In this document: piece by piece, positions 41,854 through 50,519 of the stretch
How the letters are laid out: the number at the start of each line of letters is the position of its first letter
Position numbering within the stretch: the stretch's first letter is position 1
DNA from: Vondammii sp040505895
Lineage (GTDB): Bacteria > Pseudomonadota > Gammaproteobacteria > Chromatiales > Chromatiaceae
Direction: 5' to 3'
DNA length: 64,000 nucleotides
NCBI GenBank assembly: GCA_040505895.1
Contig: JBEVXU010000016.1
Coordinates: 310,001-374,000, forward strand
Made by a program: the position numbers and the translations under genes
The notes under the pieces: generated by a model
Told to the model about the DNA's origin: nothing
The model's database searches: none
The model's input: only the letters and a program-made list of their open reading frames with translations

Positions 41854-43485
41854 ATGTTTAGCTTATTCAAAGAAATGGAGGATGCAGCAGAAACCTCCAA
41901 TAAGGGAGATTTTCTCAGATTTGGTATTGTCATCCTCTTCATGATAGCGGTACTCCTTCTGAGTTATAACTCTACGGGAGAATTACCGACGAGTGTATTC
42001 CTGGTTATAGCCGCACTTTTTGGTGGCTATATGGCAATGAATATCGGTGCAAATGATGTTGCCAATAATGTTGGCCCCGCCGTCGGCTCCAAAGCCCTGA
42101 CAATGGGTGGTGCAATCATCATCGCGGGGATATTTGAAGCTGGAGGTGCTTATATAGCCGGTGGTGATGTCGTTGGTACCATTAAAAAAGGCATTATCGA
42201 TATTGAGGCTTTCGGTGGTGATACCGATAGTTTTATCTGGGCAATGATGGCTGCACTGCTTTCGGCAGGTTTATGGTTAAACCTCGCCACCAAGTTTAAA
42301 GCACCCGTTTCAACAACCCACGCTATCGTCGGTGGCGTGATGGGTGCCGGTATTGCGGCAGGCGGGTTTGCTATCGTTTCTTGGCCCACCATGGGTAAAA
42401 TCGCTTCTTCATGGGTTATCTCCCCTGTGCTGGGTGGCATAATTGCAGCACTATTCCTGTTTTCTATTAAGAAAACGATCGTTTTCAAAGATGATAAAGT
42501 CGCTGCTGGTAAATTCTGGGTTCCAGTTTACGTCGCTATTATGACATGGGCATTTGTCACTTATCTGACGTTAAAAGGTCTTAAAAAAATATGGCCACAT
42601 ATTGTAGACATTCTTACATTCCTGCCTGATGAGAAGAAACCAAGTTTTCTGATCGCGTCTATTTTTGGCCTGATACTCGCAGCAATCATTTTTTTCATTG
42701 TTAAAAAGAGTGTGTCACTAAAAGAAAACATAAAGAACGACAGAACCAGTATCAATGCTTTATTCACAGTCCCGCTTATCTTTGCTGCGGCTCTGCTGAG
42801 TTTTGCTCATGGCGCAAACGATGTCGCCAATGCTATTGGACCACTGGCCGCGATTAGTGATGCTGTCAATACCGGTGGTATTACATCAAAGGCCAGCATT
42901 CCATTCTGGGTTATGTCCGTAGGTGCACTTGGCATTGTGGTTGGCCTCGCACTTTATGGTCCAAGACTGATTAAAACAGTCGGTTCAGAAATAACAGAAC
43001 TGGATCAGATGAGAGCCTTTTCCATTGCAATGGCCGCCGCTATCACTGTCATTATTGCCAGCCAGCTTGGGCTACCAGTTAGTTCTACTCACATTGCACT
43101 TGGTGGTATCTTTGGTGTTGGTTTCTTACGGGAATACCTACAGAACCATAAACAAGTTGTTAAGCTGGATGAAGAAGAAAAGAAACTGGAGAAAGAAGAA
43201 AATAGACTGGAGCAATACAGAGAAAACCTTCAGGAATTATTAGATCTACCGGAAGAGCATAAAGACAAAAAAGTTTACAAGCAGATCGGTAAACTTTACG
43301 AGATGGTAGAGAATGAGGAGAAGGTTCGTGAAGAAGAGCAGCGAATTGTTGACTCTTTACAGCGGAAAAAATATGTAAAAAGAGATGCGTTTAAAAAGAT
43401 TATTGCGGCATGGGTTATTACGGTGCCTGTTGCAGCGGTTCTTTCTGCGAGTATCTTTTTCATGATCAGAGGTATGATGCTTTAA
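41854..43485 (+). CDS. PiT-family phosphate permease
   Basis: A 543-aa membrane transporter with the two signature repeats of the PiT family (GANDVANNVGPAVGSKAL and GANDVANAIGPLAAI, each followed later by PVSTTH/PVSSTH). It takes up inorganic phosphate with a cation. The ATG of MFSLFKEM is chosen because AAGGAGAT precedes it; an upstream TTG frame start is unlikely. Unusual is a ~80-residue, highly charged, probably coiled-coil segment (about 440-520, LDEEEKKLEKEENRLEQY) between the last two helices. Pho boxes upstream suggest phosphate control. Confidence 0.92.
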   Translation: MFSLFKEMEDAAETSNKGDFLRFGIVILFMIAVLLLSYNSTGELPTSVFLVIAALFGGYMAMNIGANDVANNVGPAVGSKALTMGGAIIIAGIFEAGGAYIAGGDVVGTIKKGIIDIEAFGGDTDSFIWAMMAALLSAGLWLNLATKFKAPVSTTHAIVGGVMGAGIAAGGFAIVSWPTMGKIASSWVISPVLGGIIAALFLFSIKKTIVFKDDKVAAGKFWVPVYVAIMTWAFVTYLTLKGLKKIWPHIVDILTFLPDEKKPSFLIASIFGLILAAIIFFIVKKSVSLKENIKNDRTSINALFTVPLIFAAALLSFAHGANDVANAIGPLAAISDAVNTGGITSKASIPFWVMSVGALGIVVGLALYGPRLIKTVGSEITELDQMRAFSIAMAAAITVIIASQLGLPVSSTHIALGGIFGVGFLREYLQNHKQVVKLDEEEKKLEKEENRLEQYRENLQELLDLPEEHKDKKVYKQIGKLYEMVENEEKVREEEQRIVDSLQRKKYVKRDAFKKIIAAWVITVPVAAVLSASIFFMIRGMML

Positions 43486-43796
43486 TCATTCCAGTTTCAT
43501 CTGATACATCAACTTGAATTAAAGGGCGTTACCCATTTTTCAGGGTAACGCTCTTTGATCCATTCTAACAATCCAATATTTCAGACTGCTACTTAGTCCA
43601 CTGCAGTACCAGATTTTTTTCCGGTTAAACCGTCGGCTGTAATCCTCACCACATCCGCAAGCTCATGGGTGCGGGTAGGACCGTAGGATGTCGCTGAGTT
43701 TTCGAACCACATCGTGGTTGTTCTCACAATGACGCTCGCTAAATTTTGTCTCTCCGTGTTAACCGGTTACCTGAATAGTTTCCGCGAACTTTACGT
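43486..43796. other. 311-bp gene-free region with hairpin
   Basis: A perfect-looking hairpin GGGCGTTACCC...GGGTAACGCtC at about 43524-43554 follows the transporter gene and may terminate it and its convergent neighbour, although the T-tract is weak. Nothing else is recognised. Confidence 0.5.
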
Positions 43797-45506
43797 TTAG
43801 ACGTGCTCTTTGGTTACCTCCCGATCCGCCGCTCCATCATGCCGCCGCAGCATCTCCAACAGGGAGAGCACCGAGCGGCCCGACTGCTCCACTATCCGGG
43901 TATCCTCATAACGCTCGCCATGGGGATGAAGCTGCAGCAGATGCTCGGCATTCCTGACGATATCCTCCACCTGGGCGCGAATATCACCCAGGGTGTGCTG
44001 GCGCAGCTGCTCCTTCTCCTCCCTGGCCTGGCGCAGTTCATCGGCGGCGGCCTCCCACTCCTGCTGCGATTCACCGGCCACCTCCTGCAGCTGCTGTTCG
44101 CTCTCCACCTCCCGCATGGACTTTTTCCACCAGTCGATGAAACGGGCCCGATGGTCGGCGATGGTATTCACCGACTGGGCCATGAAATTGACCTCATCCC
44201 GTCCACCGGTGACCGCAGAGATACGATCAACCGGCTGTTCGTAGGCCAGTTGACCCAACACGCCGGCCATCCGCAGCAGTGGGCGTCGGATGCTCAGGGA
44301 GATGGTGAGGGCGGAGAGCATGCCGAGCAGGACCGCCGCCACGGCAATCCACAGCACGCCCCCGGCATCGGCCTGAGAGGAGGTGAGGATCTGCTGTGTC
44401 GTCTCCCGCATGGAGCGATCCGCATCACTCACGTTTTGTCGCACGATGGGGGCAATCTTCAGCACCGCCTCCTGCATCTCGGCCTGCAACCGGTCGATTT
44501 TCGTATTCTGTTCCGCCAGCACCAGGAAGTCTCGCTCATAGTCGCTTAGCAGCCCCTCCAGTTTCACCTTGTGCTCCGGTGCGATGGCCGATGCGCCGAT
44601 CTGCGTGTGCATGCCTGCCAACTCCTCGAGGGCCAGATCTACATGAGCCCGCTCACCACGCAGCAGGTAGTCTTTCTCCCGCCGCCGCAGTTGCAGGATA
44701 TGGCTCTCCAGATCCGGAATATAGTGGGCAGTGAGCAGCGCCTCGATACGATGGGCCGCCTGGCGGAAGGGCCCCTTACCGCCATGGATATCCTGCTGGG
44801 AGAGCACGCCACGGGCATAGGCCTCGAAGGCCTCACGGTAGCTCGACAGCTCCTGCTGCAACTGCTCCTTCACGGCCACGTCCAGCTCCGATGCGGTCAT
44901 TCGGACCTCGAACTCCTGCAACAGCCCACGCACCTTGTCCAGGTACTGGGCCTCCCGCCTCAGCCCCAGATCCTTCTCCCCTCGGCGGATCTGCAGCAGT
45001 TGCCGGTAGAGGCCCCCGACCTTGAAGTGTGCGGCCAGGGACTCCAACTCGTGCACCGAGTCACGGAACGCCCCCTGAAGCCCAGAGTTGTGATCCAGCC
45101 CCTTGTTGCGCCAGGCCTCGGCGATGACCTGGAAGCGCTGGTGGTAGGTCTTGATGAGCTCTGCGATGCGCCGGCTGGTCTGCGCCCCCTGCGAGTCGAT
45201 CTGCTCCAGACTGCCGGCCAGATCCAGCACGTCCGCAACCCTGGCCGCCACCTCTTCGGCAAAGAGCTCTTTGCGCTGCAGCAGGAAATCCTTCTCCGCC
45301 CGACGTGCTGCCAGCATGCTGTTCTCAATGGCTAGGGCATAGCCCCGTTTGGCCCCGTGGACCTCCTGCAGCGTCTGGTGGTCGGCCAAGGCACGTTGCA
45401 GGGTGACGTGATACTGCCAGATGACGCCGAGGAACAGCAGGCCGACAAAACCGAAGCTGAGAAAAAGCTTCTCTGCGATGTTCAGTTGCGCAATTAATTT
45501 CTTCAT
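43797..45506 (-). CDS. Membrane sensor with HBM-like domain and HAMP but no output domain
   Basis: A 569-aa protein. Helices at about 12-30 and 387-407 flank a ~350-residue all-helical periplasmic sensor. This contains repeated (R/K)R-x-EKD-x-LL(R) motifs (AARRAEKDFLLQR, IRRGEKDLGLR, LRRREKDYLLRG), typical of the HBM domains of chemoreceptors that bind organic acids. A HAMP-like segment and a coiled coil follow. The protein stops where a chemoreceptor signalling domain or kinase core would begin, and no EIVGxxxxIAxQTNLLALNA-type motif is seen. It may signal through a partner or be a truncated chemoreceptor. Confidence 0.8.
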   Translation of the reverse strand: MKKLIAQLNIAEKLFLSFGFVGLLFLGVIWQYHVTLQRALADHQTLQEVHGAKRGYALAIENSMLAARRAEKDFLLQRKELFAEEVAARVADVLDLAGSLEQIDSQGAQTSRRIAELIKTYHQRFQVIAEAWRNKGLDHNSGLQGAFRDSVHELESLAAHFKVGGLYRQLLQIRRGEKDLGLRREAQYLDKVRGLLQEFEVRMTASELDVAVKEQLQQELSSYREAFEAYARGVLSQQDIHGGKGPFRQAAHRIEALLTAHYIPDLESHILQLRRREKDYLLRGERAHVDLALEELAGMHTQIGASAIAPEHKVKLEGLLSDYERDFLVLAEQNTKIDRLQAEMQEAVLKIAPIVRQNVSDADRSMRETTQQILTSSQADAGGVLWIAVAAVLLGMLSALTISLSIRRPLLRMAGVLGQLAYEQPVDRISAVTGGRDEVNFMAQSVNTIADHRARFIDWWKKSMREVESEQQLQEVAGESQQEWEAAADELRQAREEKEQLRQHTLGDIRAQVEDIVRNAEHLLQLHPHGERYEDTRIVEQSGRSVLSLLEMLRRHDGAADREVTKEHV

Positions 45507-45667
45507 ATTGTTCCCGTCATCCTCTCAATACCGGCCGACCAGTGGTGGCCGGATGCCCAAACCAAGTCTACCAACCGGTTTAGCTATACTAAACAAATGT
45601 TACGCCTTGATGAAAGCGAAGAGAAGGGAAAAGGGGAAGAGCAGGGAAGAGGGTCACAAGGAAGAGT

Positions 45668-46616
45668 GTCAGGTCTCCCATTGCTCATTATGTAATTCAA
45701 TTTCTAACTGTTTGATGGCACGACTCACCGTCATGCGCCCAAGACAAAAATAATCCGCAATCACCTGCATGCTGTTGGCGCCCGTACGGTAGGCATACAC
45801 CATCGCTTCTTTACGATCATTATGTTGATCGGCAAAATAACTCAGTGGCTTCGCGACAGGTCTCCGTTACTTCTGCGGCACCTCACGAAGCGGACGATTC
45901 GGTTCGATGAGAGATTGCATTCTCTCCAAAAACTCCTCAGAGCCCAGGTAGACCTGGTTTTTCAGCTCAACCCAGGGGCTGGTTGCATGGGTTCCTTCGT
46001 CGACAAATTGCCGATACGAGGTAACTGCCCGCTTTCTGACTCTGCCGAATGCCCTCAATAGCCAGTCGATAGTCAAGAAGGGCGGCGCTTCAACCAATCC
46101 CACCGTCGACCGATAGCTACTCCAAAGCCACTCTTCAGGGTGACGTACCATTTGAGCGCGAATGGGGTTGAGTACTACATACCGAGCCAGCTCCAGAAGA
46201 TACCCCTCCTTCTCTACCAGAATCCCCTTGTATCTTCCCTGAAATAGGTGACCAACCCGTCGATGGGTGCGATTGATGTACTGGGTATATACGCCATTCA
46301 ACTGTCTCATGCCCAGTGAGAGATTGGCATCGGGTGTTTCGATTACGAGGTGATAATGGTTCGTCATCAGACAATAGGCATGGCAGATCCAGTTGAAGCG
46401 TTCACATGTTGCTCCAAGAATTTCCAGGAAAGCTAATCGGTCATTGTCACCGTCCCCCAGAAAGATCGCCTTCCACTCATTACCTCGTGCACTAACGTGG
46501 TACAGCGCACCAGAAAATTCCAATCGAAGTGGTCTGGCCATTTCTCTCTCACTTCTCCTCTGTACCGTAAGAAAATGCTAAATCACCTGGGATTGATGTG
46601 CAATGGGAGACCTGAC
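45668..46616 (-). mobile_element. RAYT element 3 with 16-bp perfect inverted repeats
   Basis: Ends GTCAGGTCTCCCATTG (45668-45683) and its exact complement (46601-46616) bound one RAYT gene. They differ from the ends of elements 1 and 2, so this is a separate RAYT subfamily. Confidence 0.8.
45669..46541 (-). pseudogene. RAYT transposase interrupted by an in-frame stop
   Basis: Residues 1-224 form a Y1/HUH transposase (TNHYHLV for HUH, YTQYINR with the likely catalytic tyrosine, GHLFQGRYK). A TAA at 45867-45869 follows REVPQK, but the same frame continues for ~65 codons as RRPVAKPLSYFADQHND... and an HTH-like ADYFCLGRMTVSRAIKQ, ending at 45669 inside the terminal repeat. The long form with the HTH tail is common for this RAYT group, so the stop is most likely a nonsense mutation. 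The 224-residue product may still have transposase activity. Confidence 0.8.
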
Positions 46617-46618
46617 CC

Positions 46619-46672
46619 CGTTTTTGTTTCTTTTTTGTTTTCTTTTTTTCTTTTTTTCTTTTTTTCTTTTTT
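46619..46672. repeat. T-rich simple repeat (CTTTTTTT)n
   Basis: About four units of C plus seven T, preceded by similar TTTTGTTTC units. It abuts RAYT element 3 and is followed by a short repeat GTGACCCT (two copies). A likely slippage-prone tract downstream of the GGDEF gene. Confidence 0.85.
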
Positions 46673-46702
46673 GTGACCCTGTGTGACCCTGAATTGAATG
46701 GA

Positions 46703-48445
46703 TTAAACAGAATTGTCTAACTCGACCCTATTACGACCGCCCCTTTTTGCCTGATAGAGTGCTGCATCTGCTGCTGCAACAAGTGATGAAGATGAAACAG
46801 TAGTAGAAGGTACTACTGTGCAGACACCGGCGCTAATGGTAACGACATCACAAATTTCTGAAGACTCATGAGCGATAGCCAATTGGATAACTTTTTCACG
46901 GCACTCTTCAGCCAAACGGGCGGCCTGCTCAATATCTGTATTGGGTAACAGCAAGACGAACTCTTCCCCCCCATAGCGGGCGCACAGATCCAGTGTACGC
47001 TTTGTCATCTGAGACAGCCGTTGTGCAATCTCTTTCAGGCAGATGTCACCCTGCAGGTGGCCATAGTAGTCGTTGTATTGTTTAAAAAAGTCGATATCAA
47101 TCATGATCAATGAAAGGGGCCGGCGCTCACGCATCCCTCTACTCCACTCTCGCCCCAGCACGACATCAAACATTCGCCTGTTGGCAATCTCTGTCAGCCC
47201 ATCCTGGAGGGAACGAAGTTCCAGCTCTTTATTCAGCTGTTGGAGTTTCTGCTCCATCTCCTTTTGTTCGCTTATGTCCCTCTGGACACCGAGAAACACC
47301 TGGCCATATTGGCTATGCTCGAATACCGAAACGGCAGAGTGTGACCAAAAGATAGAACCATCCTTCCTGACATTTTTAAGTTCACCGCTCCAGTAGCCGT
47401 TTGATCTCAGACCCTGCGTGACCTCTTCGGCAACCTTCTGAGGTGACCTGGTGTTTGGCGCATTAAGAGTAGATACATGCTTCCCAACCATCTCCCCCGG
47501 GGCATAGCCATACATCTGTTCAAACTTCTCGTTTACATAGACAAAGACACCATCTTCGGCACGTACCAGATTGATACCCTCAGCTATATTTTGTGCTATT
47601 TCGCTCTGAAGTTGCATGGCCTCCTCGGCCTGCTTACGCTCTGTAATATCGATCCAATAACCGAGGATCTCCTGTGGCTCTCCCTGTTCATTCCGTTGCA
47701 GCCGCATCTCATCCCGCATCCAGCGGTAATCGCCCGCCTTATTTCTGAAACGGTATTCATGTGCATAGCCACCCTGTTCAGAAAGATCAGGCAGCTCTGA
47801 AAGTACCCCTTCCCTATCCGCCGGGTGGATACACTCCTGCCAGAAGTTGGGATCATCGGTAAATTCACAGGGCTCATAGCCAAGCTGCTGGCGGACATTA
47901 TCACTGATAAAGGTTGCGGCATAATCTCCAGATGCCTTGCTGCTGTATATTACCGCCGGTGTTGATTTGATCAGGTACTCCAGGCGCTGTTCACTGCTTC
48001 TAAGCGCCTGTTCATACTGTTTTCGCTCAGTGATGTCACGCCAGATGCAATAGAGAAACGGCTTATCCCCGGCGTTCAGAACGGACAGGGTGACTTCCAC
48101 CGGAAAACACTCACCATTGCGGCGGCGATGTTCCCATTCAAAACGATAGACACCTTCGCGGTGGGCGGCAGCCATCATCGCATCTGCTTTCTCCCTGGAG
48201 CTTTGACCATCCGGTTGGAACTCAGGTGAAAGTTCAGATGGATGTACTGCCTGCAATGCCTCAACACTGTCGTAACCCAAAACAGTGGCGGCGGCCAAAT
48301 TGCACAAAACGAACAGATTTTTTTCATTGATGATCCAGGTTGGATCGGGAGAGCTTTTGAAAAGCGCCTTAAACCCTACTTCACCATCAAGCAGTTGCTC
48401 GTTAAATCCAGCAAGTTGCTTTTCCAACCCCATATCAACATCCAT
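46703..48445 (-). CDS. Diguanylate cyclase with three PAS domains
   Basis: A 580-aa soluble protein. Three PAS domains (about 20-145, 147-272 and 277-405, the junctions marked by YCIWRDITERKQ, YWIDITERKQ and GVQRDISEQKE) precede a GGDEF domain with the active-site motif GGEEF (about 489-493) in RYGGEEFVLLLPN and LSLIMIDIDFFKQYND. It makes c-di-GMP from two GTP in response to an unknown cytoplasmic signal. No membrane segment or EAL domain. Single gene. Confidence 0.95.
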   Translation of the reverse strand: MDVDMGLEKQLAGFNEQLLDGEVGFKALFKSSPDPTWIINEKNLFVLCNLAAATVLGYDSVEALQAVHPSELSPEFQPDGQSSREKADAMMAAAHREGVYRFEWEHRRRNGECFPVEVTLSVLNAGDKPFLYCIWRDITERKQYEQALRSSEQRLEYLIKSTPAVIYSSKASGDYAATFISDNVRQQLGYEPCEFTDDPNFWQECIHPADREGVLSELPDLSEQGGYAHEYRFRNKAGDYRWMRDEMRLQRNEQGEPQEILGYWIDITERKQAEEAMQLQSEIAQNIAEGINLVRAEDGVFVYVNEKFEQMYGYAPGEMVGKHVSTLNAPNTRSPQKVAEEVTQGLRSNGYWSGELKNVRKDGSIFWSHSAVSVFEHSQYGQVFLGVQRDISEQKEMEQKLQQLNKELELRSLQDGLTEIANRRMFDVVLGREWSRGMRERRPLSLIMIDIDFFKQYNDYYGHLQGDICLKEIAQRLSQMTKRTLDLCARYGGEEFVLLLPNTDIEQAARLAEECREKVIQLAIAHESSEICDVVTISAGVCTVVPSTTVSSSSLVAAADAALYQAKRGGRNRVELDNSV

Positions 48446-48474
48446 CCGTCATAATAAAAAATCCCTATTTGACA

Positions 48475-48693
48475 TCATTTCTGCAGAGGCTTGCTTTCGG
48501 CGAAATATTCCCAGTAGTTCATTGACTTATCTCGACGCTCATACTTTCTATAGAAGAGATTAGCAGAAGAAACCGGCTTCGGTATCCTGATGTTGAGAGC
48601 CGTGGGACTGTAGGCATACTGCTGCATGGGTTCTGGCTCTGTAACCCTAGCATAGAGATTATAAATCTGATTGAGGAAACCCCCTCCCCGCAT
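48475..48693 (-). CDS. Possible small protein, 72 aa
   Basis: An uncertain small frame in the spacer between the cyclase and aldolase genes. It is basic and tyrosine-rich (NQIYNLYARV, SANLFYRKYERRDK). There is only a weak GGAA upstream and no recognised motif. Kept at low confidence because the frame fills most of an otherwise empty region. Confidence 0.25.
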   Translation of the reverse strand: MRGGGFLNQIYNLYARVTEPEPMQQYAYSPTALNIRIPKPVSSANLFYRKYERRDKSMNYWEYFAESKPLQK

Positions 48694-48758
48694 CTCTTAT
48701 TCCAAAAAACCGACTATCCTTGTTGTACCACTGATATTTATGCAAGGAAGGGTGTGCC

Positions 48759-49808
48759 ATGAGTGATCTGATAACGCTGTTGGGAGATGAGGCTGAATAC
48801 CTACTAGGATATGAGTGCCAGGGTATCCCCAAGGGGATGATATCAGCACCGGGCTCAGACTATATCGACCGGGTGGTGGCGCAGAAGGCACGCCCAACAG
48901 CTGTCTTACGCAATCTACAAACTATGTACAACCACGGCCGCCTGGGTGGCAGCGGCTACCTCTCGATCCTGCCGGTGGATCAGGGAGTGGAACACTCCGG
49001 GGGCGCCTCCTTTGCCCCCAATCCGATCTATTTCGATCCGGAAAATATCATTGAGCTGGCGATGGAGGGGGGCTGCAATGCCGTAGCCTCCACCCTCGGC
49101 GTTCTGGCCTCAGTCTCCCGCCGCTACGCCCATAAGATTCCGTTTCTGATGAAGATCAACCATAACGAGATACTCAGCTACCCCAATATCTACGACCAGA
49201 CCCTCTTCGCCTCGGTGGAGCAGGCGTTCGATCTGGGAGCCGTGGCTGTTGGCGCCACTGTCTACTTCGGCGCACCTGAATCACGCCGGCAGGTACAGGA
49301 GGTCAGCGACGCCTTCGCCCGCGCCCACGAACTGGGAATGGTGACGGTACTCTGGGCCTACCTGCGCAACAGCGCATTCAAACATGAGGGGGTGGACTAC
49401 CACAACAGCGCCGACCTGACAGGACAGGCCAACCACCTGGCGGTAACTATCAACGCCGATATCGTCAAACAGAAACAGGCGGTGAGCAACGGCGGTTATA
49501 ACGTGCTGAAGTTTGGCAAGACCCACCCCAAGGTATACGAAGAGCTAACCTCAGAGCACCCTATCGACCTGGTGCGTTACCAGGTGGCCAACTGTTATAT
49601 GGGACGGGTGGGCATGATCAACTCGGGCGGCCCTTCAGGAAAAGATGACCTGCATCAGGCGGTACGGACAGCGGTGATCAACAAGCGTGCCGGTGGCATG
49701 GGGCTGATCTCGGGTCGCAAGGCATTCCAGAAGCCGATGGATGAAGGGGTGAAGTTGCTCAATGCCATTCAGGATGTCTATCTCGATGGCAGTGTAACTC
49801 TGGCATAA
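48759..49808 (+). CDS. fbaB: Class I fructose-bisphosphate aldolase (FbaB/DhnA type)
   Basis: A 349-aa aldolase of the archaeal-type class I group. Visible are ILPVDQGVEHSGG near residues 69-81, the region around the Schiff-base lysine in LKFGKTHPKVY (near 250) and GRVGMINSGGPSGKDDLHQAV. It interconverts fructose 1,6-bisphosphate with the two triose phosphates in the cytoplasm, in glycolysis, gluconeogenesis or the Calvin cycle. The start ATG follows GGAAGG. Stands alone. Confidence 0.93.
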   Translation: MSDLITLLGDEAEYLLGYECQGIPKGMISAPGSDYIDRVVAQKARPTAVLRNLQTMYNHGRLGGSGYLSILPVDQGVEHSGGASFAPNPIYFDPENIIELAMEGGCNAVASTLGVLASVSRRYAHKIPFLMKINHNEILSYPNIYDQTLFASVEQAFDLGAVAVGATVYFGAPESRRQVQEVSDAFARAHELGMVTVLWAYLRNSAFKHEGVDYHNSADLTGQANHLAVTINADIVKQKQAVSNGGYNVLKFGKTHPKVYEELTSEHPIDLVRYQVANCYMGRVGMINSGGPSGKDDLHQAVRTAVINKRAGGMGLISGRKAFQKPMDEGVKLLNAIQDVYLDGSVTLA

Positions 49809-50519
49809 GGAACGGAGATAGTGACAAATCACCAATTTAAAAGAGTGATAAAAGCCACCCTTCAACTCATTCACCCTGCGTGGACTACTCGCTGAACATA
49901 TAGCGATTTTGCGCGCCCTTAGCCGTCATTTCAGCGGCCGAAGCAATCTTCACGGGTATAACTCCGCGATAAACCTGTGAACCGCATCAATAATCATTCA
50001 CAACGACAAGCATGATCACGCTGCAGTGAACCGAATAGTCATGAGTGATGACTGTTTTCTGAGGACTCCATTCCAACCAAAACAGAACTCACCATGAAAA
50101 AAATCATATGGATTGACAATCTTCAATGACAGTCAAATCGTTGGCCGTCATGCTTCAGAATAACAATAAGTACACGTGGAAATAATAATAGTTGTGTGCC
50201 TGTGCTGCCGGGATAGATCTTGCGGGTTTTTAGCTCCAAACAAACCGTAGTCCCTATGGCGCGTAGGTTCAAGGTGTCGTGAGTTGCTGCTGATATTATA
50301 AGAAACCATTGTTTTTCCATCTTTAATCAATACGTTTTTTCGCTCTCCTATTTTCGGACAGACCCCTGGATGGCTGTTGACGAGTTTCTTGCGTGAACAG
50401 TTGCTACGAGTGGTCTCGGTTGGCCGACTATTCTCGCTTAGTGGATAGTCGCCGTGGATCTGCTGTTCACCGGATCATTTTGGGAGAACCTTGTTACAGA
50501 ATTGAGGAGGATAGGCACG
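49809..50519. other. 711-bp region without a clear gene
   Basis: No frame with convincing features. It should carry the promoter of the molybdoenzyme operon. A weak FNR-like TTGACaatcTTCAA (two mismatches) is at 50113-50126, 394 bp before the start codon. Part of the region may be decayed coding sequence. Confidence 0.45.

Noticed and set aside
46619..46672. CRISPR or tandem gene repeat
   Set aside because: It is only a short T-rich simple repeat; there are no spacers and no cas genes in the window.
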